64,000 nucleotides of DNA from Betaproteobacteria bacterium UBA1934 (GTDB lineage Bacteria > Pseudomonadota > Gammaproteobacteria > Burkholderiales > Rhodocyclaceae), in the NCBI GenBank assembly GCA_002337055.1, contig DDFG01000006.1:7175-71174 (forward strand), in the 5' to 3' direction. Position 1 is the stretch's first letter. Every line of letters starts with the position of its first letter. The notes beneath the pieces are model-generated. The model saw only the letters and a list, made by a program, of their open reading frames with translations. It was not told the DNA's origin and did not search any database. The position numbers and the translations under genes are program-made. Positions 52,176 to 60,148 of this stretch are shown here, piece after piece.

Positions 52176-53465
52176 TCAGCGAACCTTGAACAGGGGCTCC
52201 AGCGGTTGGCAGCGCAAGAGCTCGGCTATCCGGCCCTCCAGCGCACCGGCCTTGAGCAGCGGGAAAATTTCGTCATAGACGGCGAGTAGCCGGTCAATGT
52301 CGGCTTCGCTGTGCGCGTAATTGAGATTGTGTGTGCCCAGACTCAGGATGCCGCGCTCGAACAGCGATTGCAGCAGCAAGGTCTTGGTCGCCCACTGGCT
52401 GGCGTGCGGGGTGTCCTTGAGGATCAGGAAAGTCCAGCTCGGGTGGCCTGCGACGTTTATCAATTCGCTGACGCCATGGCGGACGACCCGTTCGCGCAAG
52501 CCGGCGAGCAGGCGTTGGCCGAGCTCGGCCAACCGGTCGGTGACGCGACAGCGCTGGATCTTGTCCAGCGCCGCGGCGGAAGCGGCGAGCGAGAGCGTTT
52601 CGCCGCCGAAGGTGAAGGAGAAGAAGATCTCCTCCATCAGTTTCATCAAATCGCGACGGCCGGCGACCGCCGACAGCGGGTAACCATTGGCGAGACCCTT
52701 GCCGAAAGTGGCGAGATCGGGCGTGACGCCGAAATATTCCTGGGCGCCGCCGGGGGCGTAGCGGAAACCGGTGATGGTTTCGTCGAAAACAAGTAGCGCG
52801 CCGTGCGCGCGAGTGATCCGGGCGACCGCGTCGAGATAGCCGGGCAGTGGCTCGGCGACGTTCATCGGTTCGAGGATCACGGCTGCAAATTCACCAGGGT
52901 GCGATTTCAGCAGCTTTTCCAGCGCATCGACATCGTTGTACGGAAAGATGTGAGTCAGTTCGCGCACAGCCTTGGGAACGCCGCGCCAGCGCGCGGTCGA
53001 GCCGATGTACCAGTCCTGCCAGCCGTGGTAGCCGCAGACGGCGACACGGTCACGACCGGTATGGGCGCGGGCCAGTCTGATGGCGCCCGAGGTCGCATCC
53101 GAACCATTTTTGCCGAAGCGAACCATGTCGGCGCAGGGGACCATGGCGACGATGCGCTCGGCGACTTCCATTTCCAGCGGATGCGGTAGCGAGAAAATGA
53201 CGCCGTCGTCGAGTTGCCTGCGTACGGCGGCATCGACATCAGGGTCGTTGTAGCCCAGCGTGATCGAGCACAGGCTGCTGATGAAATCGATGTATTCGTT
53301 ACCGTCGGCATCCCACACGCGACTGCCCTGGCCACGCTTGATGAAGTAAGGCGAGACGCCGTGCGGATACTGGGTCTTGCTCTTGGAAAAGGTCTGGGAC
53401 CCCAGTGGAATGGTTTGCAGGGCGCGCTCGAGGAGCGCCTCGGAACAGGTGTAGCGATGGCTCAT
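52176..53465 (-). CDS. Class III aminotransferase (glutamate-1-semialdehyde aminomutase-like)
   Basis: PLP enzyme of 429 residues. The PLP lysine is Lys256 in ATFGKGLANGYPLS and the pyridine-binding Asp228 lies in LLVFDETITGFRYAPG; FGKNGSDATSGAIRLARAHT binds phosphate. It is not the housekeeping HemL: it sits in a sugar operon with 4-base overlap to the cytidylyltransferase gene. Relatives in nonulosonate loci are often annotated as spore coat or surface polysaccharide aminotransferases. A second amination beside that of PseC is implied; the substrate is unknown. Confidence 0.85.
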   Translation of the reverse strand: MSHRYTCSEALLERALQTIPLGSQTFSKSKTQYPHGVSPYFIKRGQGSRVWDADGNEYIDFISSLCSITLGYNDPDVDAAVRRQLDDGVIFSLPHPLEMEVAERIVAMVPCADMVRFGKNGSDATSGAIRLARAHTGRDRVAVCGYHGWQDWYIGSTARWRGVPKAVRELTHIFPYNDVDALEKLLKSHPGEFAAVILEPMNVAEPLPGYLDAVARITRAHGALLVFDETITGFRYAPGGAQEYFGVTPDLATFGKGLANGYPLSAVAGRRDLMKLMEEIFFSFTFGGETLSLAASAAALDKIQRCRVTDRLAELGQRLLAGLRERVVRHGVSELINVAGHPSWTFLILKDTPHASQWATKTLLLQSLFERGILSLGTHNLNYAHSEADIDRLLAVYDEIFPLLKAGALEGRIAELLRCQPLEPLFKVR

Positions 53466-54241
53466 GATGATGATCCGGCAAGTTTGGAATGCTGTGGGTC
53501 GCGCGCCAGCGACTGGATGTAGCCTTCATTGCGCGGAATCTGGCTGTTCAGCGCGATGACCTCCGGGTGTCCAGCCAGCCAGGCGAGGATGTCGGCGGTG
53601 GTGAAGGCCGGGTTGGCGGGATACAGGGCGCGATAGATCGTATCGGCGGCTTCGAAATCGGCAGGTTCGTCGACCGTCCAGCGCAACCAGGACAAGTCGC
53701 GTTCCTGTCGATAGTGACCAATGCGGTAACGTTCCGGTCGCTGGTGAATGAACGGCGTGACGTGCTCGCGCTCGGAGGGCAGCGTCGCCTCGCGCCAGGC
53801 TTCTTCCAGGCAGCTGAAGCGGAAGACCTCGATGTCGAGTCCGTCCGGGAAGGTCGGCTGAAAGGCGTTGGTGCTGTAGTCGTAGCCGCCGGCGAGGTGA
53901 AAGTCGATGCAGGCGTCGATGACCTGCGGATCGGCCAGCGGGCAGTCGCCGGTCAGGCGGATGACGTGTTCTGAAGGCGGCTGCGCTGCCGCAGCGCCGT
54001 AGAAACGGTCGAGCACATCGTTCAGCGAACCGCGATGGCAGCGGAGACCGAGTTCGTTGCACAACGACGCCAGCGGATCGTCGGAGGATTCGCTGCTGGT
54101 GGCGACGACGAGCGGGCCGATATGACGAGAGCGTTGCAGGCGCTCGATCTGGCGGGCCAGCATCGGTCGGCCGAGAATCGGGCGCAAGACTTTGCCGGGC
54201 AGGCGGGTCGAGGACGTTCGGGCTTGCAGGATGGCGAGCAT
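53462..54241 (-). CDS. pseF: SpsF/PseF-type cytidylyltransferase
   Basis: Nucleotidyltransferase of 259 residues that most likely makes the CMP-nonulosonate donor. The N-terminal motif is ILQARTSSTRLPGKVLRPIL, followed by DVLDRFYGAA and HVIRLTGDCPLADPQVIDAC, which are typical of the SpsF branch rather than of the shorter Campylobacter PseF. The ATG at 54241 starts at the motif; the open frame before it is arginine-rich shadow sequence within the reductase gene. Overlap of 4 bases with the aminotransferase gene. Whether the substrate is Pse or a derivative is unknown. Confidence 0.8.
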   Translation of the reverse strand: MLAILQARTSSTRLPGKVLRPILGRPMLARQIERLQRSRHIGPLVVATSSESSDDPLASLCNELGLRCHRGSLNDVLDRFYGAAAAQPPSEHVIRLTGDCPLADPQVIDACIDFHLAGGYDYSTNAFQPTFPDGLDIEVFRFSCLEEAWREATLPSEREHVTPFIHQRPERYRIGHYRQERDLSWLRWTVDEPADFEAADTIYRALYPANPAFTTADILAWLAGHPEVIALNSQIPRNEGYIQSLARDPQHSKLAGSSS

Positions 54242-54243
54242 GG

Positions 54244-55131
54244 TTATCCTTTCGGCCAAAGACGAGGGTCGATCAGGCGTTCGTCGGCGACCGCAAGATC
54301 GGCGAAGGTGTCCGGCGGCAAGGCCGGTGCGGCTGCATAGGCGGACACGATTTCCCGCCATTCCTGCGGGTTTGTCGCGCCGCAGATAACCGTGCCCAGA
54401 CCGGCAATGCCTTTCAGAAAACCGAGCGCCGCCGGCAACGGTGTCAGGCCGAGGTCACGGACTCGTGCTTGCCAGGCGCGCAGCGCAGGATGCAGCGCGT
54501 TCAGATGCGCCGGTAGCCGCTCTGGTGGTGCCAGCAACAGCCCTTGCAGAAACGCAGAACGGATGTGGATCTCGACACCCTGTTTGTGCAGGGCCGCCAG
54601 GGCGCCGGAAAGCAGAGGGCGCTGGTCGAGCGGATTGAGCGGCAGTTGCACTAACTGGATGGGGTGGCGGGCGAGGAGTTGGTAGATTTCTTCGGAGGTA
54701 TAGACCGAGACGCCCAGCTTGTCGACCAGTCCGTTTTCACGCAGTCTCGCAAGCGCGGCAAACAACGTCTCCCCGCAATGACCCAGCAAATCGCCCGGGC
54801 GATGCACCAGAAGACCGTCCAGGCGAGGCAGGCACAGTCGTGCCCGGCTGCGCCGGACGCCCTCTACCGTGGTGGCCACGGCGTCCGCCGCCGGCCGGTC
54901 GGGATCGAGCGGCAGGGTTTTGGTGATGACGCGAAATGCGTGCTCGCGGGGCAGTATCTGACCGAGCACACTTTCGGCGTCGCCATAGAGCGCGGCGGTG
55001 TCGATCACCTCGACGCCGTGCGCGGCGGCGTGTTCAAGCATGGCATGGGCGGCCTCGGGCGAAGTGCGACCGGCCTGATTGGTGACGCCATAATCCAGAC
55101 CGAACTGGACGGTGCCAAGCCCCAGTTTCAT
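54244..55131 (-). CDS. Aldo/keto reductase in the nonulosonate operon
   Basis: NAD(P)H-dependent oxidoreductase of 295 residues with the AKR barrel. The catalytic tetrad is visible as Asp in EVIDTAALYGDAE, Tyr in the same motif, Lys in VITKTLPLD and His in GLLVHRPGDL. It overlaps pseC by 4 bases and is 2 bases from the cytidylyltransferase gene. The canonical CMP-pseudaminate pathway has no such step, so it may reduce or epimerise an intermediate together with the class III aminotransferase. The substrate cannot be deduced. Confidence 0.85.
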   Translation of the reverse strand: MKLGLGTVQFGLDYGVTNQAGRTSPEAAHAMLEHAAAHGVEVIDTAALYGDAESVLGQILPREHAFRVITKTLPLDPDRPAADAVATTVEGVRRSRARLCLPRLDGLLVHRPGDLLGHCGETLFAALARLRENGLVDKLGVSVYTSEEIYQLLARHPIQLVQLPLNPLDQRPLLSGALAALHKQGVEIHIRSAFLQGLLLAPPERLPAHLNALHPALRAWQARVRDLGLTPLPAALGFLKGIAGLGTVICGATNPQEWREIVSAYAAAPALPPDTFADLAVADERLIDPRLWPKG

Positions 55132-56273
55132 GCCAGTGCCCGGGCCAGTGCCGCCACCACGACATCTTGCTGCGCGAAATCGAGATCGGCGTAGAGCGGC
55201 AACGATATGGCTCGCCGGTAGTAGGCTTCTGCCACCGGAAAATCGCCGGGCTGAAAGCCGAATTGCCGGTAGTCGGGTTGCAGATGCACGGGAATGTAGT
55301 GCACCTGAACGCCGATGCCTTCGTCACGCAGGCGTTCGAAAACGCTGCGGCGGCGGTCACCGGCAACCTGGATCGGGTAAAGGTGCCAGGCCGATTCGCG
55401 GTCGGCGGCGCAGCAGGGGCGGGTGAGCGGGAGATCGGCCAGCAGGCGGTCATATCGTTCGACCAGTGCCCGACGGCGGGCCAGAAAACTGTCGAGCCGC
55501 TGCAACTGGCTGCTTCCCAGTGCCGCTTGCAGATCGGTCAGGCGATAGTTGAAACCGAGATCAATTTGCTGGTAGTACCAAGGGCCGTCGCTTGCCCCCT
55601 TCATTTCTGCTGCATCTCGGGTGATGCCATGCGTGCGTAGGCGGGCCATGCGTGCCGCGAGGGCTTCGTTGTTGGTCATTGCCATGCCGCCTTCGCCGGT
55701 CGTGATGATCTTGACCGGGTGAAAACTGAAGATGGTGATGTCGCTGTGCGCGCAATCGCCCGTCGGGCCGCCCTGATAGCGGGCGCCGATGGCGTGCGAA
55801 GCATCTTCGACGACGTGACAGTCATACTTTTTTGCCAGCGTGCCGATGGCCGCCATGTCGCAGGGCTGGCCGGCGAAATGGACGGGAATGATCACCTTCG
55901 GCAAGCGGTTCTGGCGTGCTGCCGCTGCGAGTTTGTCGGCGAGCGCGGCGGTATCCATATTCAGACTTACGGGGTCGATATCGACGAAATCGACGGCAGC
56001 TCCGCAATAGCGGGCGCAATTGGCGGAGGCAACAAAGGTGTTGGGGCTGGTCCATACCCGGTCGCCAGGGCCGACATCGAGCGCCAGGCAAGCCAGATGC
56101 AGGGCGGCAGTGGCATTGCAGACTGCCACCGCGTGCCTGGCATGGCAATACGCCGCCATGGCCGATTCGAAGGCAGGTATGGCCGGACCCTGAGTCAGCC
56201 AGTCGGAACGCAGTGTGGCGAGAACAGTCTCACAGTCGCCGGCGTCGATGCTTTGGCGGCCGTAGGGAATCAT
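55128..56273 (-). CDS. pseC: UDP-4-amino-4,6-dideoxy-altrose transaminase PseC
   Basis: DegT-family PLP aminotransferase acting on the PseB product. The 381-residue protein has the PLP lysine Lys188 in FSFHPVKIITTGEGGM and the pyridine-contacting Asp157 in VVEDASHAIGARY. YRLTDLQAALGSSQLQRLDS and the C-terminal GVQVHYIPVHLQPDYRQ are typical of PseC. It overlaps both pseB and the reductase gene by 4 bases. Confidence 0.94.
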   Translation of the reverse strand: MIPYGRQSIDAGDCETVLATLRSDWLTQGPAIPAFESAMAAYCHARHAVAVCNATAALHLACLALDVGPGDRVWTSPNTFVASANCARYCGAAVDFVDIDPVSLNMDTAALADKLAAAARQNRLPKVIIPVHFAGQPCDMAAIGTLAKKYDCHVVEDASHAIGARYQGGPTGDCAHSDITIFSFHPVKIITTGEGGMAMTNNEALAARMARLRTHGITRDAAEMKGASDGPWYYQQIDLGFNYRLTDLQAALGSSQLQRLDSFLARRRALVERYDRLLADLPLTRPCCAADRESAWHLYPIQVAGDRRRSVFERLRDEGIGVQVHYIPVHLQPDYRQFGFQPGDFPVAEAYYRRAISLPLYADLDFAQQDVVVAALARALA

Positions 56274-57265
56274 GAATTTTGCTGGCTCAACTGCCGGATT
56301 TCGTCCGGCGTCAGAAACCAGTCGTTGATATCGGATGCGTATTTGAACCCTTCATCGGTCGGGCGCCCGGCCTCGCCGCAGTTGTTGAGCGCATAGTCGC
56401 GATGCTCGATGAAGCGGATTGACGGTGTGATGACGTAGTGGTCGGCAAATTCCAGCGTGTGTAAGCTGTCATCGCGCGAAATCATCAATTCGTGGAGCTT
56501 TTCGCCAGGACGGATGCCGATCACCTTGTGCGGCAGTTGCGGCGCCATCGCTGCGGCCAGGTCAGTGATGCGCGCCGACGGAATTTTGGGAACGAACAGT
56601 TCGCCGCCGTACATGCGCTCGAACGCCCGGATAACGAAATCGACGCCTTGTTGAAGCGTGATCCAGAAGCGCGTCATACGCGGATCAGTGATGGGCAATT
56701 CGGTGGCGCCGTCGGCGATCATTTTCTGAAACAGCGGCACGACCGAGCCGCGCGAGCCGACGACGTTGCCGTAGCGGACGACAGCAAAGCGGGTGGCCTG
56801 ATTGCCGACGGTATTGTTTGCCGCGACGAAGAGCTTGTCGGAAAGCAGCTTGGTAGCGCCATAGAGGTTGATCGGACTGGCTGCCTTATCGGTCGACAAC
56901 GCCACTACCTTGCGGACATCGTTGGCGATGGCAGCTGATATGACGTTCTCGGCGCCGACGACATTGGTGCGGATGCATTCGGTCGGGTTGTACTCGGCAG
57001 CCGGCACCTGTTTGAGCGCGGCGGCGTGAACGACGTAGTCGACCCCGCGCATGGCCTGTTTGAGACGCTCGCCATCGCGCACGTCGCCGAGAAAGAAACG
57101 CATGGCGTCGTGCGGGAATTCCTGGGCCATTTCGTATTGTTTCAGCTCGTCCCGCGAATAGACGATGACCCGGCGCGGCTGGTAGCGGTGCAATAGCGTC
57201 GAGATGAAGCGACGTCCAAAAGAACCGGTGCCCCCGGTCACCAGGATGCTCGCATTGTCAAACAT
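56270..57265 (-). CDS. pseB: UDP-GlcNAc 4,6-dehydratase (inverting) PseB
   Basis: First enzyme of the pseudaminic acid pathway. The short-chain dehydrogenase fold has the NADP-binding GGTGSFG (residues 11-17), Thr125-Asp126-Lys127 in STDKAASP, and the Tyr135-xxx-Lys139 pair in LYGATKL. Length 331 residues matches the soluble FlaA1/PseB type rather than membrane dehydratases. It lies 57 bases after the radical SAM gene and overlaps pseC by 4. Confidence 0.95.
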   Translation of the reverse strand: MFDNASILVTGGTGSFGRRFISTLLHRYQPRRVIVYSRDELKQYEMAQEFPHDAMRFFLGDVRDGERLKQAMRGVDYVVHAAALKQVPAAEYNPTECIRTNVVGAENVISAAIANDVRKVVALSTDKAASPINLYGATKLLSDKLFVAANNTVGNQATRFAVVRYGNVVGSRGSVVPLFQKMIADGATELPITDPRMTRFWITLQQGVDFVIRAFERMYGGELFVPKIPSARITDLAAAMAPQLPHKVIGIRPGEKLHELMISRDDSLHTLEFADHYVITPSIRFIEHRDYALNNCGEAGRPTDEGFKYASDINDWFLTPDEIRQLSQQNS

Positions 57266-57322
57266 GATGCTCCCCCGTATTGATGATTTTTGAGCGGCGA
57301 GGCAAGCAAGTAGCGCGCCATT

Positions 57323-59038
57323 TCAAGCCGCGCAGCGTGCCTCCGCCGCCGATGGTGCCTGAAAACTCTGTGCCAGTGCCTCGGCCAGACGCGCGGTTTG
57401 GATCGCATCGAGCGGCAGGGTTAGCAGTTCGGTCAGGCTTTCTGGAATGTCGACCCCGCGCAAGCTGGGCATGCCGAGCTGAACCAGTTCGGCTTCCGAG
57501 AGGAGGCGCGTGGCAACGTGGCTCTCCGACAATATCGCAACCGAATAGCGTTTGAGAATGCCGAGCACGGCCGGGCCAATCCCTTCAGCGTGTTCCGCAA
57601 ATTCCACGACGTTCCAGAGCGATTTCGGCAGATTCAGGTAGAGGTTGAAGGTGTTTTGCAGGCCTTCCAGTTCGGCCGGCAGCATGGCCGAAAGCCCCAG
57701 GTTTTTGGCTTCCGAGACGGGCAGAATCTTGCCGTCGTCCATTCGCAGCGGAATTTCATATTCCTTCTGGATGGCAGTGCCCGGATAGGGAAACAGGATA
57801 TAGACATTGCAACTGTTCGTCCGGAGCTTGCGGTTCAGCTCAATCGTTTCGAATACGTTCTCGCGTGTCTCGCCCGGGAAGCCAATGATGTTGAAGGTGG
57901 AGAGCCGGATGCCGTGATCGGTGATGATCTTGAGATTGCGGATCAGGGTATCGTCGCGGTAGTGGCGGCGGATCATCTTGCGGATACCTTCGTTGCCGCT
58001 CTCGACGCCGACGCTCATGGCTACGCAGCCCATTTCCTTGGCCAGACGCACCTTTTCGACGGTGATGGTATTGGGCATCACCGAACAGGCGAACTGAATG
58101 CCCAGTCGCTTCAGCCCCTCGCCAACCTCTTCCAGATGCTCGATCGGCGGCAGCAGAAAGGTGTCGTCGGTGAATTTGTACCAGGTGGCGCCGAATTTTT
58201 CCTTCAGTTCGGTGAGGTGGGCGAGCGTGACCGATGGGGGCTGCATGCGGAAATAGGTCTTGGCGCCGCCGACCATTTTCGACACGGTCGGGTCGATGCA
58301 GTACGTGCATTGCATCGGGCAACCGCGCGACTGCGAATAAAACGAGCCGACATAGATCTGCCCGTCGAAGGGGCGGAACAAATGCCGCGAATCGAACAGA
58401 CCCCAATCCGGGCAGGGCAATTGGCTGACATCAGTGAGCGGCCCGAGTGGGTTGCGCTTGATGGAGCCATCCGGCATGCGGAAGCACATTGACGCGACGT
58501 TGGTGTGATCGCGTCCGGCCTGCATCAGGTTGCAGAGTTCCGGCATCGCTTCGTCGCCCTCGCCGATGCAGGCCATGTCGACCTCTGGTTGAGCCATGAC
58601 GTCGTCGATGGCGATGGTGGCATGCACGCCTCCAACAACGACCTTGGCGTCGTAGCGCACTTGGCGCAGCAACGACAGCGCGAAATCGAAAGTCGAGGTC
58701 ATCACCGACAGCGCGATCAGGTCGGGCTGGAAGGCATCGATCATTTTCTGGAATTCGGCGGCATGGGTCACCACTGGGTCATTGCGGACCAGATCCTCAA
58801 TTGTGTATGCGGTTTTGCGGAAAACCTGGACGCCGGCCTTGTCGTAATCCTTGGTGCCACCATGGGTGGCGACGTGCAGCGCACTGGCATCAGGGCCGTC
58901 CGGCTCGGTCTTGAGGAAACAGGTGTCGAAGACCCTTACCTGATGGCCGTGCTGCTTGAGGATGGCGGACAAAATGGCAATGCCGCCGGGGATGCCAATA
59001 TTGAGATAGTGCTCGGGGTAAACAAAGAGGACGTTCAT
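57323..59038 (-). CDS. B12-binding radical SAM protein, first gene of the glycosylation operon
   Basis: A 571-residue protein with an N-terminal cobalamin-binding-like domain (LFVYPEHYLNIGIPGGIAIL, then GGVHATIAIDDVMAQPEVDM and ACIGEGDEAMPEL) and a radical SAM core with the cluster motif Cys240-Cys244-Cys247 (RGCPMQCTYCIDP). The C-terminal domain is unlike known families to me. Members of this class often methylate unreactive carbons or rearrange skeletons. The ATG at 59038 starts the first beta strand. The gene is preceded by a strong sigma-54 promoter and followed by pseB, so it probably acts on the sugar or on flagellin. Confidence 0.85.
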   Translation of the reverse strand: MNVLFVYPEHYLNIGIPGGIAILSAILKQHGHQVRVFDTCFLKTEPDGPDASALHVATHGGTKDYDKAGVQVFRKTAYTIEDLVRNDPVVTHAAEFQKMIDAFQPDLIALSVMTSTFDFALSLLRQVRYDAKVVVGGVHATIAIDDVMAQPEVDMACIGEGDEAMPELCNLMQAGRDHTNVASMCFRMPDGSIKRNPLGPLTDVSQLPCPDWGLFDSRHLFRPFDGQIYVGSFYSQSRGCPMQCTYCIDPTVSKMVGGAKTYFRMQPPSVTLAHLTELKEKFGATWYKFTDDTFLLPPIEHLEEVGEGLKRLGIQFACSVMPNTITVEKVRLAKEMGCVAMSVGVESGNEGIRKMIRRHYRDDTLIRNLKIITDHGIRLSTFNIIGFPGETRENVFETIELNRKLRTNSCNVYILFPYPGTAIQKEYEIPLRMDDGKILPVSEAKNLGLSAMLPAELEGLQNTFNLYLNLPKSLWNVVEFAEHAEGIGPAVLGILKRYSVAILSESHVATRLLSEAELVQLGMPSLRGVDIPESLTELLTLPLDAIQTARLAEALAQSFQAPSAAEARCAA

Positions 59039-59152
59039 GGGGCGGATTCCTTGCAGTCTGCCCTCGCCGCTCTCTGCCGGAGTCGGTCGCGGGTGGGTTG
59101 AAAACGGTATTTGCTCCCTATTACGTTCTGGTTGTGCCAACACTTGATAGCA

Positions 59153-59166
59153 GCAATTTTGGTGCC
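59153..59166 (-). promoter_or_regulatory. Sigma-54 promoter for the flagellin glycosylation operon
   Basis: On the minus strand TTGGCAC-CAAAA-TTGCTG: an essentially perfect match to the sigma-54 consensus, GG and GC 10 bases apart. It lies just beyond the stop of the dehydrogenase gene, about 103 bases (leader length) before the radical SAM ATG. It would place ten genes from the radical SAM protein to the Maf-type transferase under FleR and sigma-54. Confidence 0.88.
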
Positions 59167-59175
59167 AAGTTGCGT

Positions 59176-60108
59176 TCAGCCCGTGGAGAAGTGCGACATC
59201 AGATGCCGGATCGCCGAGCGTCCCATGGCGAGCACTGCTTCTTCGGCGTTGCCCCCGATATGCGGCGTCGTGACCAGGGTGGGCAGGTTCAGGAAGCTTC
59301 GGTCTGTGGGAGGTTCCGGGTCGAAAACGTCCAGCGCGGCGCCGCCCAGATGACCGCTTTCAAGAGCGGCGTGCAAGGCGGCCTGGTCGACGACCGGACC
59401 GCGCGAGGTGTTGATCAGCATCGCGCCGGGACGGAACCGGGCAAGTGTCTGTTCGTCAATCAGCTTGCGCGTCAGCGGCGTCAGCGGCACATGCAGGGTG
59501 ACGATGTCGGAGGTGGCATACAGCGAGAGCTTGTCTGCTGTCTCCACCTGCCAGTCGCTGCAAAAGGCACTGCGATCGGCGATGTCGTTTGCCAATATCC
59601 GACAACCCAGGGGTGCGAGCAGACGCACGAGGTCTTGCCCGATGTGACCGAGGCCGATGATCCCGACAGTGCGGCCGCCGAGTAACGTGCCACCACGCTT
59701 CAGCCATTCGCCCTGGCGCAGCATTGACGCGGTCTTGAACATGTTGTGGCAGAGGCCGAGCATGAAGCATAACGTCATCTCGGCCACGGAGCGCGCGTTG
59801 ACGCCGCCAGTCCAGCCGATGACGACGCCACGACGATCACAGGCTGCCTGGTCGATGTTGTCGAGGCCGACGCCATACTTGGAGACGATTTGCAGGTCCG
59901 GGAGCGTGGCGAGCAACGCGTCGTCTACGATTTCCATGCCGACGATGGCGCCTTCGGCCCCCCGGAGGAGCTCGGTCAGTTCATCACCGGCGAGAATGCG
60001 CTCGCCGGTACAGAAGCGGGCATCGGGAAAATGTTCGAGCAGTTCGTGCCGCAGGCCGGCGTGCCGGCTGAACGAGATTGACGAGACGACGATTCTGGGC
60101 GGGTTCAT
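59176..60108 (-). CDS. D-2-hydroxyacid dehydrogenase (phosphoglycerate dehydrogenase-like)
   Basis: NAD-dependent D-2-hydroxyacid dehydrogenase of 310 residues. The nucleotide fold reads TVGIIGLGHIGQDLVRLLAP; the catalytic Arg lies in INTSRGPVVDQ and the catalytic His in TTPHIGGNAEEAV. There is no ACT domain as in SerA. I chose the ATG at 60108 because the open frame before it is composition-biased shadow sequence of the cyclase gene. It stands 40 bases after the cyclase gene and upstream of the sugar operon's promoter. It may supply a hydroxyacid, but the substrate is unknown. Confidence 0.85.
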   Translation of the reverse strand: MNPPRIVVSSISFSRHAGLRHELLEHFPDARFCTGERILAGDELTELLRGAEGAIVGMEIVDDALLATLPDLQIVSKYGVGLDNIDQAACDRRGVVIGWTGGVNARSVAEMTLCFMLGLCHNMFKTASMLRQGEWLKRGGTLLGGRTVGIIGLGHIGQDLVRLLAPLGCRILANDIADRSAFCSDWQVETADKLSLYATSDIVTLHVPLTPLTRKLIDEQTLARFRPGAMLINTSRGPVVDQAALHAALESGHLGGAALDVFDPEPPTDRSFLNLPTLVTTPHIGGNAEEAVLAMGRSAIRHLMSHFSTG

Positions 60109-60148
60109 GACGAAGCGGCAATTATTGCCGGACGAAGAGAAGGCGGGT

